From: JBJSXJ01 sp044235425
Lineage (GTDB): Bacteria; Planctomycetota; Planctomycetia; Pirellulales; Pirellulaceae
DNA: 64,000 bases
Assembly (NCBI GenBank): GCA_044235425.1
Contig: JBIIHW010000008.1
Span: 62,001 to 126,000 of the forward strand
Reading direction: 5' to 3'
In this document: one piece after another, positions 34,401 to 44,500 of the stretch
Layout of the letters: every line of letters begins with the position of its first letter
Position numbering within the stretch: the stretch's first letter is position 1
The notes under the pieces: generated by a model
The model's input: the letters and a program-made list of their open reading frames with translations, nothing else
Told to the model about the DNA's origin: nothing
Database searches by the model: none
Position numbers and translations under genes: made by a program

Positions 34401-34701
34401 AGCGGCACGAGTGTTGGCGGAACGAGCCTTGAAAGATGTTGGCGCCGAACCGGCGGCTCGTCTGGACTGGATTTTCCGTCGTGTGCTGTCCCGACCAGCT
34501 ACGGCTGCCGAGTCAAAGTTGCTGCTGACTGTGTTTGAGAGTCACTTACAGGAGTATCAGCAGGAGCCAAAGTCGGCGGACGAGCTAGCAACCGTGGGCG
34601 CAGCGCCTGTTCCCGCCGACGTCAACAAAGTTCAACTGGCCGCGTGGACCAGCATCACACGCGCCATTCTTTCCCTGCACGAAACAATTACCCGTAATTG
34701 A
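31495..34701 (+). CDS. Planctomycete cytochrome c / DUF1549 / DUF1553 protein, copy 1
   Basis: A 1068-residue exported protein. An N-terminal anchor/signal lies at about 42-60. PSCyt1 (about 63-160) has the haem-binding CFACHGPD. DUF1549/PSCyt2 (about 180-390) contains HALQQQGLAPSAEADRRTLI, FDLIGLPPTAAEVEQF, WWLDLVRYADS and a second CxxCH in CCECHDHKYDPF. A divergent coiled-coil-like and beta-rich linker region follows (about 410-740). DUF1553/PSD1 (about 760-1000) contains NRLDLAQWLVSPQNPLTART and a GDWPTHPELLDWMA motif. The family is very abundant in planctomycetes and has no established function. A DUF1501 gene follows after 30 bp. Confidence 0.93.
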   Translation: MNVKSPAPCAALLDYRLPTSRRALNQPQPEIAPRKPVRHRLLGFWMVLSLTLLAGKQSLAAGPVEFNRDIRALLSDRCFACHGPDKNTREANLRLDTEEGLFRQGDSGKNIVPGKPAESVLVHRITSTDPAEKMPPPDSGKELSAAEVQLIKTWIEQGAKWEGHWAYQPIRRPAIPASSDAQVVNPIDRFIRHALQQQGLAPSAEADRRTLIRRLSFDLIGLPPTAAEVEQFVADGSEQAYEKLVNRLLESPHFGERQAMWWLDLVRYADSVGYHGDQPVTIYPYREYVIQSFNKNKPFDQFTIEQLAGDLLPNASLEQKIASGYNRLGMMSAEGGVQPKEYLAKYIAERVRNIGGAWLGVTMNCCECHDHKYDPFTMRDFYGMEAFFADIEERGLYSGAESNGGWGPQIKVPSPQQAAQLAEFDVKIGQLRQRLETPTAELAAAQAEWEKQQIVWQPLKPSSVTAASETTLQVKPDQSILASGKSPPTEVYTITINDPPPGITGLRLEVLPDDSLPRKGPGRASNGNFVVTEFTAQFRSAGLDEVKPVALQNPTATYEQTGAAEKNPYKKWAVAAAIDGDAQGAGWGWAVMEQVGQAHSAVFETAENIPGGAGSSLIITIAQRHENPQHTLGKFRLSVTTAARPLKAGSAVPPPISAILNLAADQRTEANQRELAAHYRSIAPALDATRAELKQAEAGRAEMEKRIPTTLVTVSVKPRTVRVLPRGNWMDDTGEEMTPRFPGVLASASTEDRRLNRLDLAQWLVSPQNPLTARTLANRLWKLYFGAGLSRKLDDLGSQGDWPTHPELLDWMAGQLIDNGWDLKQMIRLMVTSRTYRQTAADSPELREKDPFNKWLARQSRFRLDAEIVRDNALEVSGLLVKKLGGPSVKPYQPPGYWAYLNFPAREWQNGSGEDLYRRGLYTHWQRQYLHPSMLAFDAPSREECAADRSRSNTPLQSLVLLNDPTYVEAARVLAERALKDVGAEPAARLDWIFRRVLSRPATAAESKLLLTVFESHLQEYQQEPKSADELATVGAAPVPADVNKVQLAAWTSITRAILSLHETITRN

Positions 34702-34731
34702 TCCTCGCTCCTCCCGCGACAGAGAAATCGT

Positions 34732-36261
34732 ATGTCGAAACCAAATGCATCATCGACTCGTGTTTTAGTCACTCCCGCAACGACTGCTGCTAGTGCGGCG
34801 TCTCTGTGCTCCGGAGCGAACGGCCTGCTGCCAGCGGCGGTGGGGCGTCGCAGCTTTGTGCTGGGGGGAGGCTTAAGTCTAGGCGCGATGGCGTTCTCGG
34901 CTCTGTGGCCAAACGACCTGGCGAAGGCCGCTGAGAGCCAAGCGACGAATACGGCGGACCGCTGGACCGGGGTCCTGAAGAACTTTCCGTTTGCCCGCCG
35001 AGCCAAACGCGTGATCTGGCTGTACATGGCGGGCGGCATGAGTCACCTGGATACGTTCGATTACAAGCCGAAACTGGCGGAGATGAATGGCAAACCGATG
35101 CCCGAGGAGTTCACCAAGGGGCAGCAGATCGCGCAGCTTCAAGGGCAGAAACTCACATGCCTCGCACCGCAGCATGAATTCAAAGCATACGGACAGTCGG
35201 GTCAGATGATCAGCACCGTCTGGCCGGAGCTCGGCGCACGCTGTGCCGATGACATGTGCATCGTTCGCTCGCTGTCGACGGATGCGATTAATCACGACCC
35301 CGCCCACACGTTCATGAACACCGGCACCATGTTGACGGGACGACCCGCGATGGGTGCTTGGCTGTTGTATGGATTGGGCAGCGAGTCGGAGAATCTGCCA
35401 GGCTTCGTCGTTATGGTCTCGACGGGTCGCTTTGGACAGAAACAGCCAATCGCTGCGCGTCAGTGGCACTCGGGTTTTCTGCCCAGCCGATTTCAGGGCG
35501 TGGAGTTTCGCGGGCAAGGCGATCCTGTGCTCTACGTGAACAATCCCAAAGGTGTCACGACGAAGCGGCAGCGGGATGTCATCGATGCCATTCAGTCACT
35601 CAACGGTCTCTATCAACAAGACAACACCGATCCCGAAATCGCTACTCGTCTGACCCAGAATGAGATGGCATTTCGTATGCAGACCAGCATTCCCGATTTG
35701 ATGGATCTGAAAGATGAGCCCAAGCACATCCTTGATCTTTACGGTACGAAGGGTGGCGATGGAACCTTCGGTGCGAATTGCCTGCTCGCTCGACGCATGG
35801 CGGAACGGGGTGTGCGTTTCATTCAGCTCTATCACCGGGACTGGGATCACCATGGGGCCGTCAAAGATCACGTGGCAGGAACGGCGGCCGAGGTGGATCG
35901 AGGTGCGGCAGCACTCATCAGCGATCTGAAGCAGCGCGATATGCTCAAGGATACGCTCATCGTCTTCGGCTCCGAATTCGGTCGTACACCGATGGCCCAG
36001 GGTAACGGGCGCGATCATCACTTGGCCGGATTCACCATGTGGTTCGCGGGCGGAGGCTTCAAAGGCGGTAGCAGCTATGGGGCAACCGATGATCTGGGCT
36101 ATCGAGCGGTCGAGAACCGTGTGTCGGTGCATGATGTGCATGCCACGCTGCTGCACCAATTGGGCATCGATCACAATCGCTTCACCTATAAGTTCCAGGG
36201 GCTCGATCTGAAACTAACCGGTGTGGAACCAGCCCGAGTGGTAACAGAATTGTTGTCGTAG
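34732..36261 (+). CDS. DUF1501 protein, copy 2 (partner of cytochrome copy 1)
   Basis: A 509-residue protein. The N-terminus has a Tat-like leader (GRRSFVLGGGLSLGAMAFSA, about 38-57). DUF1501 signatures: RVIWLYMAGGMSHLDTFDYK, VRSLSTDAINHDPAHTFMNT, ARRMAERGVRFIQLYHRDWD, FGSEFGRTPMAQG, GRDHHLAGFTMWFAGGGFKG and HDVHATLLHQLGIDH. It lies 30 bp after the cytochrome gene, and the next cytochrome gene starts 89 bp later, so four genes may be one transcript. The fold is alkaline-phosphatase-like; the substrate is unknown. Confidence 0.93.
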   Translation: MSKPNASSTRVLVTPATTAASAASLCSGANGLLPAAVGRRSFVLGGGLSLGAMAFSALWPNDLAKAAESQATNTADRWTGVLKNFPFARRAKRVIWLYMAGGMSHLDTFDYKPKLAEMNGKPMPEEFTKGQQIAQLQGQKLTCLAPQHEFKAYGQSGQMISTVWPELGARCADDMCIVRSLSTDAINHDPAHTFMNTGTMLTGRPAMGAWLLYGLGSESENLPGFVVMVSTGRFGQKQPIAARQWHSGFLPSRFQGVEFRGQGDPVLYVNNPKGVTTKRQRDVIDAIQSLNGLYQQDNTDPEIATRLTQNEMAFRMQTSIPDLMDLKDEPKHILDLYGTKGGDGTFGANCLLARRMAERGVRFIQLYHRDWDHHGAVKDHVAGTAAEVDRGAAALISDLKQRDMLKDTLIVFGSEFGRTPMAQGNGRDHHLAGFTMWFAGGGFKGGSSYGATDDLGYRAVENRVSVHDVHATLLHQLGIDHNRFTYKFQGLDLKLTGVEPARVVTELLS

Positions 36262-36350
36262 TTACCAGCAGCTTGCCGGTTCATGGCGGTCATTGGACAT
36301 CTGCATTCACGCCTGGCTCCGTTTCAGGATAGGCGTGCTGAAGGAGATGA

Positions 36351-39300
36351 ATGATGCGGAGATTGGTGTCGGACCTGCGAGTCACGAGCACGGGTCGCTG
36401 GAGTCTATCGCGTTGGCGCATGCGGCTGCGGCTGGCCGTCCGGCCACGGTTGACCGCGAACGACTTGTTCGGACTGGTGGTTGTACTGGGAACGGTAGCG
36501 GTCATGAACGCCGTCAACTCGGTGGCCTGGGCTGCGGAGCCACTGCAGTTTAGTCGTGACATTTTACCCATCCTGTCAGACAACTGTTTCCTCTGTCATG
36601 GTCCCGACGAAACAACTCGCGAGGCCGATCTGCGTCTGGATACAGAAGAAGGCGCGATTCAGCCTCGTGAGAACAAGGCTGCGATCGTGCGCGGCAAGAG
36701 TGCGATGAGTGAGCTGATGCGGCGGATCATCAGCAGTGATCCGGACCAGCAGATGCCACCGCCAAAGTCCAATCGCAAACTCACCCCTCAGCAGATCGAA
36801 CTGGTTCGGCGGTGGATTGATGAAGGCGCTGTCTGGGGCCAGCACTGGGCCTTCGAACCGCCCGTGCGACCGCAGCCGCCTCAGCCCGCTGCCGACTCAC
36901 CGCACGCCCAATGGCCGCGGAATCCCATCGATCATTTCGTGCTCGATCGGCTGCGACGAGCGGGAATGAGCCCATCCCCCGCCGCGTCGCGGGAAACGCT
37001 TATTCGTCGAGTGACCTTGGATTTGACTGGGTTGCCGCCCACGCCCGACGAGGTGCGAGAGTTTGTGAATGACTCTGCGAGCGATGCTTATGAGAAGGTT
37101 GTGGATCGGCTACTCAAGTCACCGCGTTATGGCGAGCGGATGGTGTGGGAATGGCTCGATGCAGCCCGCTATGCCGATACGAACGGGTATCAAGGTGATC
37201 CCACTCGCTCCATGTACTTCTGGCGAGATTGGGTCATTCGCGCCATCAACGATAATATGCCATTCGATCGTTTCACCATCGAGCAGCTCGCCGGTGATCT
37301 CCTTCCCTCACCTTCGCAAGATCAACTCATCGCGACTGGGTTTCACCGCAATCACATGATCAACGGGGAGGGCGGTCGGATCGCGGAGGAGTCGCGCATC
37401 GATTACGTGCAGGATCGAGTGGAAACGACAGGCACGGTCTGGATGGGACTCACGTTCAACTGTTGTCGCTGTCACGATCATAAATTCGATCCGTTTTCAC
37501 AGCGCGAGTATTACCAATTGGCGGCCTATTTCAATTCCATCGATGAGAACGGTGGTGCCGACGCATTTCCACATGGCAAGCCGATCTTGAAGGTGATGAC
37601 ACCGGAGATCGCGCTGAAGATCGAGGAGCTGAAAAAGCGTGAGGGAGCGTTGCGTGCGGCGGTGACCAAGGTAGAAGACGAAGCTCGCCCCGGCCAAGCG
37701 GAATGGGAGAAGTCCCTGGGCAGCTCGGCGGATCCATGGCAGCCTCTGCCTTGGATGGAGCTTAGTTCGTCCGCTGGAGCGACGCTCGAGCAGTTGGATG
37801 ATCGCAGCGTGCTCGTCAGCGGCTCTAATCCCGCCAAAGATGATTTCGTGCTGCAAACTAAATTGAGCTTAGCCGGAGTCACCGGTTTTAAACTGGAGGC
37901 ATTGCCCGATCCGAGCTTAGTCAATTCTGGACCCGGACGAGCGGACAACGGGAACTTCGTGTTATCCGAACTGAAGATCCTGCTGAATGGACAGCCCGTT
38001 GCACTGAAAAACGCGCAAGCCGATTTTGCTCAAGAAGGCTGGCCCGCCGCGAATGCCATTGATGGTAAAGCGGAGACTGGCTGGGCGATCATGCCGCAGT
38101 TTGGCAAACCCCATTGGCTGACGCTAGAAACCGTAGCGCCTTTCGGTGATGGTTCCCCCCAAACAATCACCGTCCGACTGGAGCAGCAAACGCCACATCT
38201 ATCACACGTGCTGGGTCGCTTCCGTCTGTGGGTGACTAATCGCCCGGTAAATGCTTGGCGTTCGCCACCAGACGCCATCAAAGCAGCCTTGGCTGTGGCT
38301 GCCGATCAGCGTAACGACACCCAGAAGAAAGATGTCAGTGAATACTATTTGGCCAGTCGAGCCGAGGTGGTCGACGCTCGTAAACGCGCGGACGACGTGA
38401 AGAAAGAGCGAGAAAAGGCTGAAAACGACACTCCCTCTACCATGATCATGCGCGAACGCACTCAGCCGCGCCCCACTCACATCTTAAAACGTGGAGCCTG
38501 GGATCAGCCCGGTGACGCGGTAAGCCATGGTGTGCCCAAATCACTGCCACCCTTACCCGAGAAAACAACCAGCAATCGACTGGCACTGGCCGAGTGGCTG
38601 GTATCGCCCCAGCATCCGCTCACCGCACGAGTGACCGCAAATCGGACTTGGCAGACATTTTTCGGAGTAGGTTTGGTAAAGACGGCGGAGGACTTTGGAG
38701 TGCAGGGCGAACGTCCTTCGCACCCGGAACTACTCGACTGGCTCGCCTGCGAATTGCGCGAGCCAACCGTGCAGCAGCCAAACTCTACGACCCAGGCCAC
38801 CGGGACCGCGTCGACAGATGCCGCATCGAGCGGTACGAATCGCTGGAACATGAAGCATCTGGTACGGCTCATCGTCACCAGTGCTACCTACCGGCAGTCT
38901 TCCGCGATGACGCGTGAGCAGTTTGAGCGGGATCCGGAGAATCGGCTGCTGGGACGCAGTCCACGCTATCGATTGCCGTCGTGGATGCTGCGGGATCAGG
39001 CCCTGGCGGTGAGCGGTCTATTGGTGGAGCAGTTGGGTGGCAAACCGGTCAAGGGATATCAGCCGCCCGGAATTTGGGAGGACGCCACGTTCGGACAGAT
39101 CCGCTACGAGCAGGATCATGGGACGGCGCTTTATCGGCGGAGTCTGTATCTATTTTGGCGACGGATTGTGGGGCCCACGGTGTTCTTTGATGTGGCGAGT
39201 CGGCAAACTTGCCAGGTGAAAACCGCTCGTACCAACACACCGCTGCATGCACTCGTCACACTCAACGATGTCACGTATGTCGAGGCGGCGCGTAACCTGG

Positions 39301-39584
39301 CGCAGCGGGTGTTACTGCTGGAGAATACCACCGATGAAGCTCGTGTTACGGAGGCATTCCAGCGCTGTACTAGCCGCGCTCCACGCCCCCAAGAACTTGC
39401 CGTGATCCTGAATCGTCTGCAAATTCTTCGAGCCGAGTATGCTCAGAATGAAGCAGCGGCGAAGAAACTGATTGGCGTTGGCGAATCAAAAGCCAGTGAG
39501 AAGATCGCGGCGAGTGAGTTAGCGGCGTATACCGGAGTGGCCAGTCTGCTGCTGAATCTTGATGAAACCGTGACGAAGGAATAA
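36351..39584 (+). CDS. Planctomycete cytochrome c / DUF1549 / DUF1553 protein, copy 2
   Basis: A 1077-residue protein with the same architecture as the gene at 31495. Signal/anchor at about 38-60. PSCyt1 haem motif CFLCHGPDETTREADLRLDT. DUF1549 with DRLRRAGMSPSPAASRETLI, LDLTGLPPTPDEVREFV and CCRCHDHKFDPF as second CxxCH. DUF1553 with NRLALAEWLVSPQHPLTARV and GERPSHPELLDWLA; an extra Thr/Ser-rich stretch is inserted near residue 815-835. The order of domains and the spacing of motifs show that it and copy 1 arose by duplication, but the central regions have diverged strongly. AAGGAG precedes the start. The next DUF1501 gene begins four bases after its stop. Confidence 0.93.
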   Translation: MMRRLVSDLRVTSTGRWSLSRWRMRLRLAVRPRLTANDLFGLVVVLGTVAVMNAVNSVAWAAEPLQFSRDILPILSDNCFLCHGPDETTREADLRLDTEEGAIQPRENKAAIVRGKSAMSELMRRIISSDPDQQMPPPKSNRKLTPQQIELVRRWIDEGAVWGQHWAFEPPVRPQPPQPAADSPHAQWPRNPIDHFVLDRLRRAGMSPSPAASRETLIRRVTLDLTGLPPTPDEVREFVNDSASDAYEKVVDRLLKSPRYGERMVWEWLDAARYADTNGYQGDPTRSMYFWRDWVIRAINDNMPFDRFTIEQLAGDLLPSPSQDQLIATGFHRNHMINGEGGRIAEESRIDYVQDRVETTGTVWMGLTFNCCRCHDHKFDPFSQREYYQLAAYFNSIDENGGADAFPHGKPILKVMTPEIALKIEELKKREGALRAAVTKVEDEARPGQAEWEKSLGSSADPWQPLPWMELSSSAGATLEQLDDRSVLVSGSNPAKDDFVLQTKLSLAGVTGFKLEALPDPSLVNSGPGRADNGNFVLSELKILLNGQPVALKNAQADFAQEGWPAANAIDGKAETGWAIMPQFGKPHWLTLETVAPFGDGSPQTITVRLEQQTPHLSHVLGRFRLWVTNRPVNAWRSPPDAIKAALAVAADQRNDTQKKDVSEYYLASRAEVVDARKRADDVKKEREKAENDTPSTMIMRERTQPRPTHILKRGAWDQPGDAVSHGVPKSLPPLPEKTTSNRLALAEWLVSPQHPLTARVTANRTWQTFFGVGLVKTAEDFGVQGERPSHPELLDWLACELREPTVQQPNSTTQATGTASTDAASSGTNRWNMKHLVRLIVTSATYRQSSAMTREQFERDPENRLLGRSPRYRLPSWMLRDQALAVSGLLVEQLGGKPVKGYQPPGIWEDATFGQIRYEQDHGTALYRRSLYLFWRRIVGPTVFFDVASRQTCQVKTARTNTPLHALVTLNDVTYVEAARNLAQRVLLLENTTDEARVTEAFQRCTSRAPRPQELAVILNRLQILRAEYAQNEAAAKKLIGVGESKASEKIAASELAAYTGVASLLLNLDETVTKE

Positions 39585-39588
39585 AGCC

Positions 39589-41076
39589 ATGCATCCCCTT
39601 GCTACTCAAGCTCTGCAACAGACACGGCGACACTTCTTGGGTGAGGCGACGCTGGGAATGGGCGCCGCCGCCTTGAGCTCGCTCCTGGGTTCGGCCGTGG
39701 GTGGCGGAAGCAGCACGGCGAGAGCTGCGGAACCGACCGCTCGCCAGCGCGTGGGTGGCCTGCCTTCGCTGCCACATTTCGCTCCGAAAGCGAAGCGTGT
39801 GGTCTATCTGTTTCAAAATGGCGCACCACCGCATCTCGATCTGTTCGACTACAAGCCGGAGATGGTCAAGCTGCGGGGCTCGGAATTACCTGAGTCGATT
39901 CATCGCAATCAAAAGCTCAGTACGATGACGGCCGGACAAAAAGCTCGCGCGGTGTTGCCCGCTTTCACGGGTTTCAAGCAGTACGGTCAGTCGGGGGCAT
40001 GGGTCTGCGATTTTTTGCCTCACACCGCTTCGGTCGCCGATGAATTGTGTTTCATCAAATCGATGCACACGACACAAGTGAATCATGCACCGGCCATCAC
40101 GTTTTTCATGACCGGTGCCGAATTACCGGGTCGCCCCAGCATCGGTGCCTGGTCGACTTACGGGCTGGGCAGTGAGACCGAGGATTTACCCGCATTCGTC
40201 GTAATGACGTCGCGTGATAAAGAAGCCACCTGTGGCCAGATTTTCTATGACTTTTATTGGGGCAGCGGCTTTCTGCCATCACGCTTTCAAGGTGTGAAAT
40301 TTCGCGGCAGCGGTGATCCCGTGCTTTATCTTTCCAATCCGGAAGGCATGAGCCGCGAAGTACGTCGTGGCTTGCTCGATGACTTGGCACAGCTCAATCA
40401 GCAAAAATTCGACGCCGTCGGTGATCCCGAAATCAATGCTCGCATCGCTCAGTATGAAATGGCTTATCGGATGCAAATGAGTGTTCCGGAGTTGACGAAC
40501 TTCAACACGGAGCCAGCCAGTGCAATCGACATGTATGGACCCGATGTGCGCCGCGAGGGGTCGTTTGCCTACAACTGCCTGATGGCTCGACGACTGCTCG
40601 AACGCGGAGTGCGTCATGTGCAGCTCTTTCACGCCGGTTGGGATCACCATCGCAATTTAAATTCGCAGTTCGAAATTCAGTGCCGCGATACCGATCAACC
40701 ATCCGCGGCCCTGGTGAAAGACCTCAAGCAACGCGGGCTGCTGGATGACACGCTCGTGATCTGGGGCGGCGAATTTGGCCGCACACCATTCTGTCAGGGC
40801 GATATCAACGACAAGAAAACTCTGGGACGTGATCATCACCCCTACTGCTTCACGATCTGGATGGCGGGTGGCGGGATCAAGCCCGGGATGAGTTATGGAG
40901 CGTCGGACGACTTCGCCTACAACGCAGTCGTCGATCCGGTCGATCCCCATGATCTCCAAGCGACTATCCTGCACCTGCTCGGTATCGATCACGAGCGACT
41001 CACTTACCGTTTTCAAGGCCGCAATTTTCGCCTTACCGACGTCCACGGCAACGTGATCAAACCCATTCTGGTTTGA
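39589..41076 (+). CDS. DUF1501 protein, copy 3 (partner of cytochrome copy 2)
   Basis: A 495-residue protein. Tat signal TRRHFLGEATLGMGAAALSS (about 12-31). DUF1501 body: RVVYLFQNGAPPHLDLFDYK, MHTTQVNHAPAITFFMTG, ARRLLERGVRHVQLFHAGWD, WGGEFGRTPFCQG, GRDHHPYCFTIWMAGGGIKP and HDLQATILHLLGIDH. It is spaced four bases from the cytochrome stop, so the pair is almost certainly cotranscribed and both products are exported. It is closer in motif detail to copy 2 than to the orphan DUF1501 at 18724. Confidence 0.93.
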   Translation: MHPLATQALQQTRRHFLGEATLGMGAAALSSLLGSAVGGGSSTARAAEPTARQRVGGLPSLPHFAPKAKRVVYLFQNGAPPHLDLFDYKPEMVKLRGSELPESIHRNQKLSTMTAGQKARAVLPAFTGFKQYGQSGAWVCDFLPHTASVADELCFIKSMHTTQVNHAPAITFFMTGAELPGRPSIGAWSTYGLGSETEDLPAFVVMTSRDKEATCGQIFYDFYWGSGFLPSRFQGVKFRGSGDPVLYLSNPEGMSREVRRGLLDDLAQLNQQKFDAVGDPEINARIAQYEMAYRMQMSVPELTNFNTEPASAIDMYGPDVRREGSFAYNCLMARRLLERGVRHVQLFHAGWDHHRNLNSQFEIQCRDTDQPSAALVKDLKQRGLLDDTLVIWGGEFGRTPFCQGDINDKKTLGRDHHPYCFTIWMAGGGIKPGMSYGASDDFAYNAVVDPVDPHDLQATILHLLGIDHERLTYRFQGRNFRLTDVHGNVIKPILV

Positions 41077-41530
41077 ACGTCCAGGGTGGCACGGCAACGA
41101 CAAACGGTGTCACGACGGAATGGTGCTGGAACGCTAGCCCCAAGGTAAGGGCTCGGCGGCTGATGGCTCGTTCACGAGTCACGAACGGCAAATCGGCCGA
41201 AGCGACGTCAGCTGAATTCTGACGTGTCTGTAAGCCGTCGCTTATTTGTTGGCTGAGCGTGAGAAAAAAAACAAAGTTCTGGGAACTTTTTCCAGTTCCC
41301 CTCACGTCGCGCGGTAATTTGTGCCGATTCTTGGCGACTGTACGGATTGTAGTAGTTATTCCGCCCTCGTAACGCGGCTCCTCCCCTGGGAACCACGATC
41401 TCGTCTGCGGAACTTATGTCCCTTACCTGAACTTCCTAATTCAACTCGTTGGCTCCGATTCCGGGGCAATTCCACAGGCAGACGAGCGAAATCAGGAAGT
41501 TTGGGAAGCTTGGAAAGATCGGAGATCGTT
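41077..41530. other. Intergenic region and secretin leader with overlapping hairpins
   Basis: About 454 bp; no gene seen. The frame of the secretin is open back to 41321 but shows no coding look before 41531. Two mutually overlapping stems are present. ACGTCAG (41205-41211) pairs with CTGACGT (41219-41225). AAGCGACG (41200-41207) pairs with CGTCGCTT (41236-41243). The second stem is followed by ATTTGTT, a weak T-rich stretch, so it may be a terminator for the upstream operon. Confidence 0.55.
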
Positions 41531-44500
41531 ATGGGCAACGCCAGAAAACCATTTGGTCGAGTGCTTTTGCTGAGCGGTGGAGCGGGGCTGATCTTGGGAC
41601 TTTTGATCCTGGGTTTTGGCAGTTCCGCCGGCACGATCGCGCAGCAGCGGGAAACGACGAGTTATGAACCCTACTCGGTCAAACATCTGCCTGCTTCGGA
41701 GCTGGCCAGCCGTCTCCGCGACACGCTCGCTCGGCTCAATGCCGAAGCGGAAGTCGTACCCGATCCTCAAAACAAACGAGTGCTGGTGAAGGGCAGCGGA
41801 GTCAATCAGCGACTCGTCAGTCAACTCATTCAAACTCTGGATCGACCGGAGGTCAGCAGCCCGGACCAGCGTCCGGTATCGACGCGTGAAGCCGCGCCAA
41901 CGGCTGCCCCCCCACAAGCTCGCGGCTACACGGTTCACGAGCATCAGCTGGACGACGTCCTGGCAAATCTGCGCGAACATTTTGGACGCCTGGGTGGAGT
42001 GCGATTTGCCATTGATCAGCGGACCAAACAGATCATCGCGGTCGCCCCCAATGAGTTGCAGGAGAAGATTGCTGACAAGATTGCGGAGCTCAATCGCGCC
42101 TTGGCTGGTTCCGACGAGCCCGCTCCAGCTACCACTCCAGCTCCAGCGATTTCGAAGAAGGAAAACCGGGGAGCGAAGCCAAAGTTGGTGGCTGGTCAGC
42201 AGACGCAAGAGCGTCAGCTCAAGTTTGCTCGTGCGGAGGAAGTCGAAGAGCGACTGAAGAGTTTTTATGGGCGTCGATTGGGAGCGACGGTTTCACCGGA
42301 CGGGGAGTCGGCGGTGTTGGCGGTGCCCGTGCGCGATGGCGAGATTGCTTCGCTGCGACTGGATCGTCGGACCGGTCAGATTCGCATGGATGGTTCCGCT
42401 GCGGCACTCACTTCACTCGATCGACTGCTGGCGGCGCTTGATCATGGTCCGAATGCACCGCAGGTAGACACGGAACTGCTGACGCTTGATGCGAAAGAGC
42501 CCGAGCGAGTGCAACGGGCACTCACGTTGCTCACAGCGGCTCTGCGTAGCGACGATGCGGCGGGCGAGGTCACGACGATTGCGAACCGGGTCGGAGACGT
42601 AGACCAAGCCACTGCGGAAGAGGAAAGCGAAAAGCCGGCGGCACCGGGGGTCAAACCGGCACCACAGCCAGCCGCTCCGGCAAGCAAGCCAGTTTTACCG
42701 ACTGCGAAGCCCGCTACTGCTGATAATCCTGCCGAGGCAGCCGCTGCCACACCAGGTAACGACGGACAAGGAATGGACGATGGCGACGATGACTCAGGGC
42801 TGATCGGTGCCGTGCAGATCGAATACATCGATGGACTCGACATCCTCGTCATCCGCGGTAAGAAGCGCGATGTCGAACGAGTCACGAAGATGATTCAAGA
42901 CATTGAAGAAATCAGTCAACAGACGAAGCCGATCATTCAGGTTTACCCACTCAAACACACCAACAATCAGGCTTTGGCCACCTTACTGTTGCAGGTGTAC
43001 GATCAGATTCTTTCGACTCGCGAGGGGCGAGTGACCATTCTGCCGCTGGTGAAACCGAATTCGATCTTACTGATTGGTCGTGAGGAGAGCGTGAAGACGA
43101 TTGTGGAGTTGATTCAGAAGCTGGATCAGCCGGTGTCGCCTTCGGCCATGTTGAAAGTGTTTCCGCTGCGAAACATGGCAGCGGCCGATGCGGAACTCAC
43201 CGTCCGCAATTTCTTTACCGGCGTACGCACTGGTGGAACGACGACAGGTGGTGCGGCGGGCGGAGTCGCTCCGCTCGGTGTTGGCGGTGGTCCTGGCCTG
43301 GGAGCGGCCGGCGCAAATGCCGCTCAGGGGCTGGGAAGTCGAGTTGTGGTGGTAGCCGATTATCGCAGCAATTCGTTGATCGTGCAGGCTAGCCCCCGAG
43401 ATCTCACGGAAGTAGCAAAGCTGATCAAGGAGATTGATGTCGAGGTGAGTCCGTTCACGGCGGAGCTGCGAGTGTTCAAACTGAAGAACACGCTGGCTCA
43501 GGACACCGCGAATGTGTTGACCGCTGCGATTCGAGGGCAAGCGACGGCTGGCGGGACTGGAGCTGGTGGCCAGGCAGGTGCCGGCCAGTTCGGCCAACCA
43601 GGCGGAGGCGTGGGAGGTGCCGCGGGCAATGCTGCCAATGCAGCGTCTCGACCAGAATCACCGCGCTCCGCTAGCCTGCAGTTCGTCACGGTCGATGGCA
43701 AAAACAAACAAGTGCTGGCCGCTGGTATCGCGAGCGATGTGATCGTCACAGCCGATGTCAGTGCCAACTCGATCTTGGTCCGTGGTCCGAGCCGAGCGAT
43801 GGAACTGATCGCCGCGATCATCGAAGAACTGGACACCCTGCCCAACGCGGAATCGCAGCTCAAGGTGTTCACGATTGAAAATGGCGATGCAACTGCGATG
43901 ACACAAACCTTACAGCAGGTATTTGGGCAACCCGTGACTGCTGGGCGAGCAAACACTGGAGGCTTCGTCGGTGGAGTCGGAGCGGCTGCGTTTAACTTTG
44001 GTTTGCAGAATGCCGCAGGTGCTGGTGGTGCGAACGCCGGTGACAATACTTTGGTTCCGTTACGATTCGCCACGGACGTGCGTTCCAACAGTGTGCTGGT
44101 ATCGGGATCCAAGGGTGATTTGAAGGTCGTCGAAGCGTTAGTCGTACGATTGGACGAACGCGATGTGCCTAAACGACGTATCAGCGTCTACAAACTGCGC
44201 AACTCTTTGTCTGATCAGGTGGCTCAAGCGGTTACCAACTTCTTGACGAGTCAGCGGCAAGTATTGTTGGCCAATCAAGCGGCCGGCCAACTGATTGGTC
44301 CCTTTGAGCAACTGGAACGCGAACTGATCGTGATGTCGGAGCCATTGAGCAATAGTTTGATTATCAGTGCTACTCCGCAGTTTGAGAAAGACATTGAGCG
44401 CATCATTCGTGATCTCGACTATCGCCCACCCATGGTGATCATCGAAGTCCTTCTTGCCGAAGTACAGCTGGATAATTTGTATGAGATGGGTGTGGAGCTC

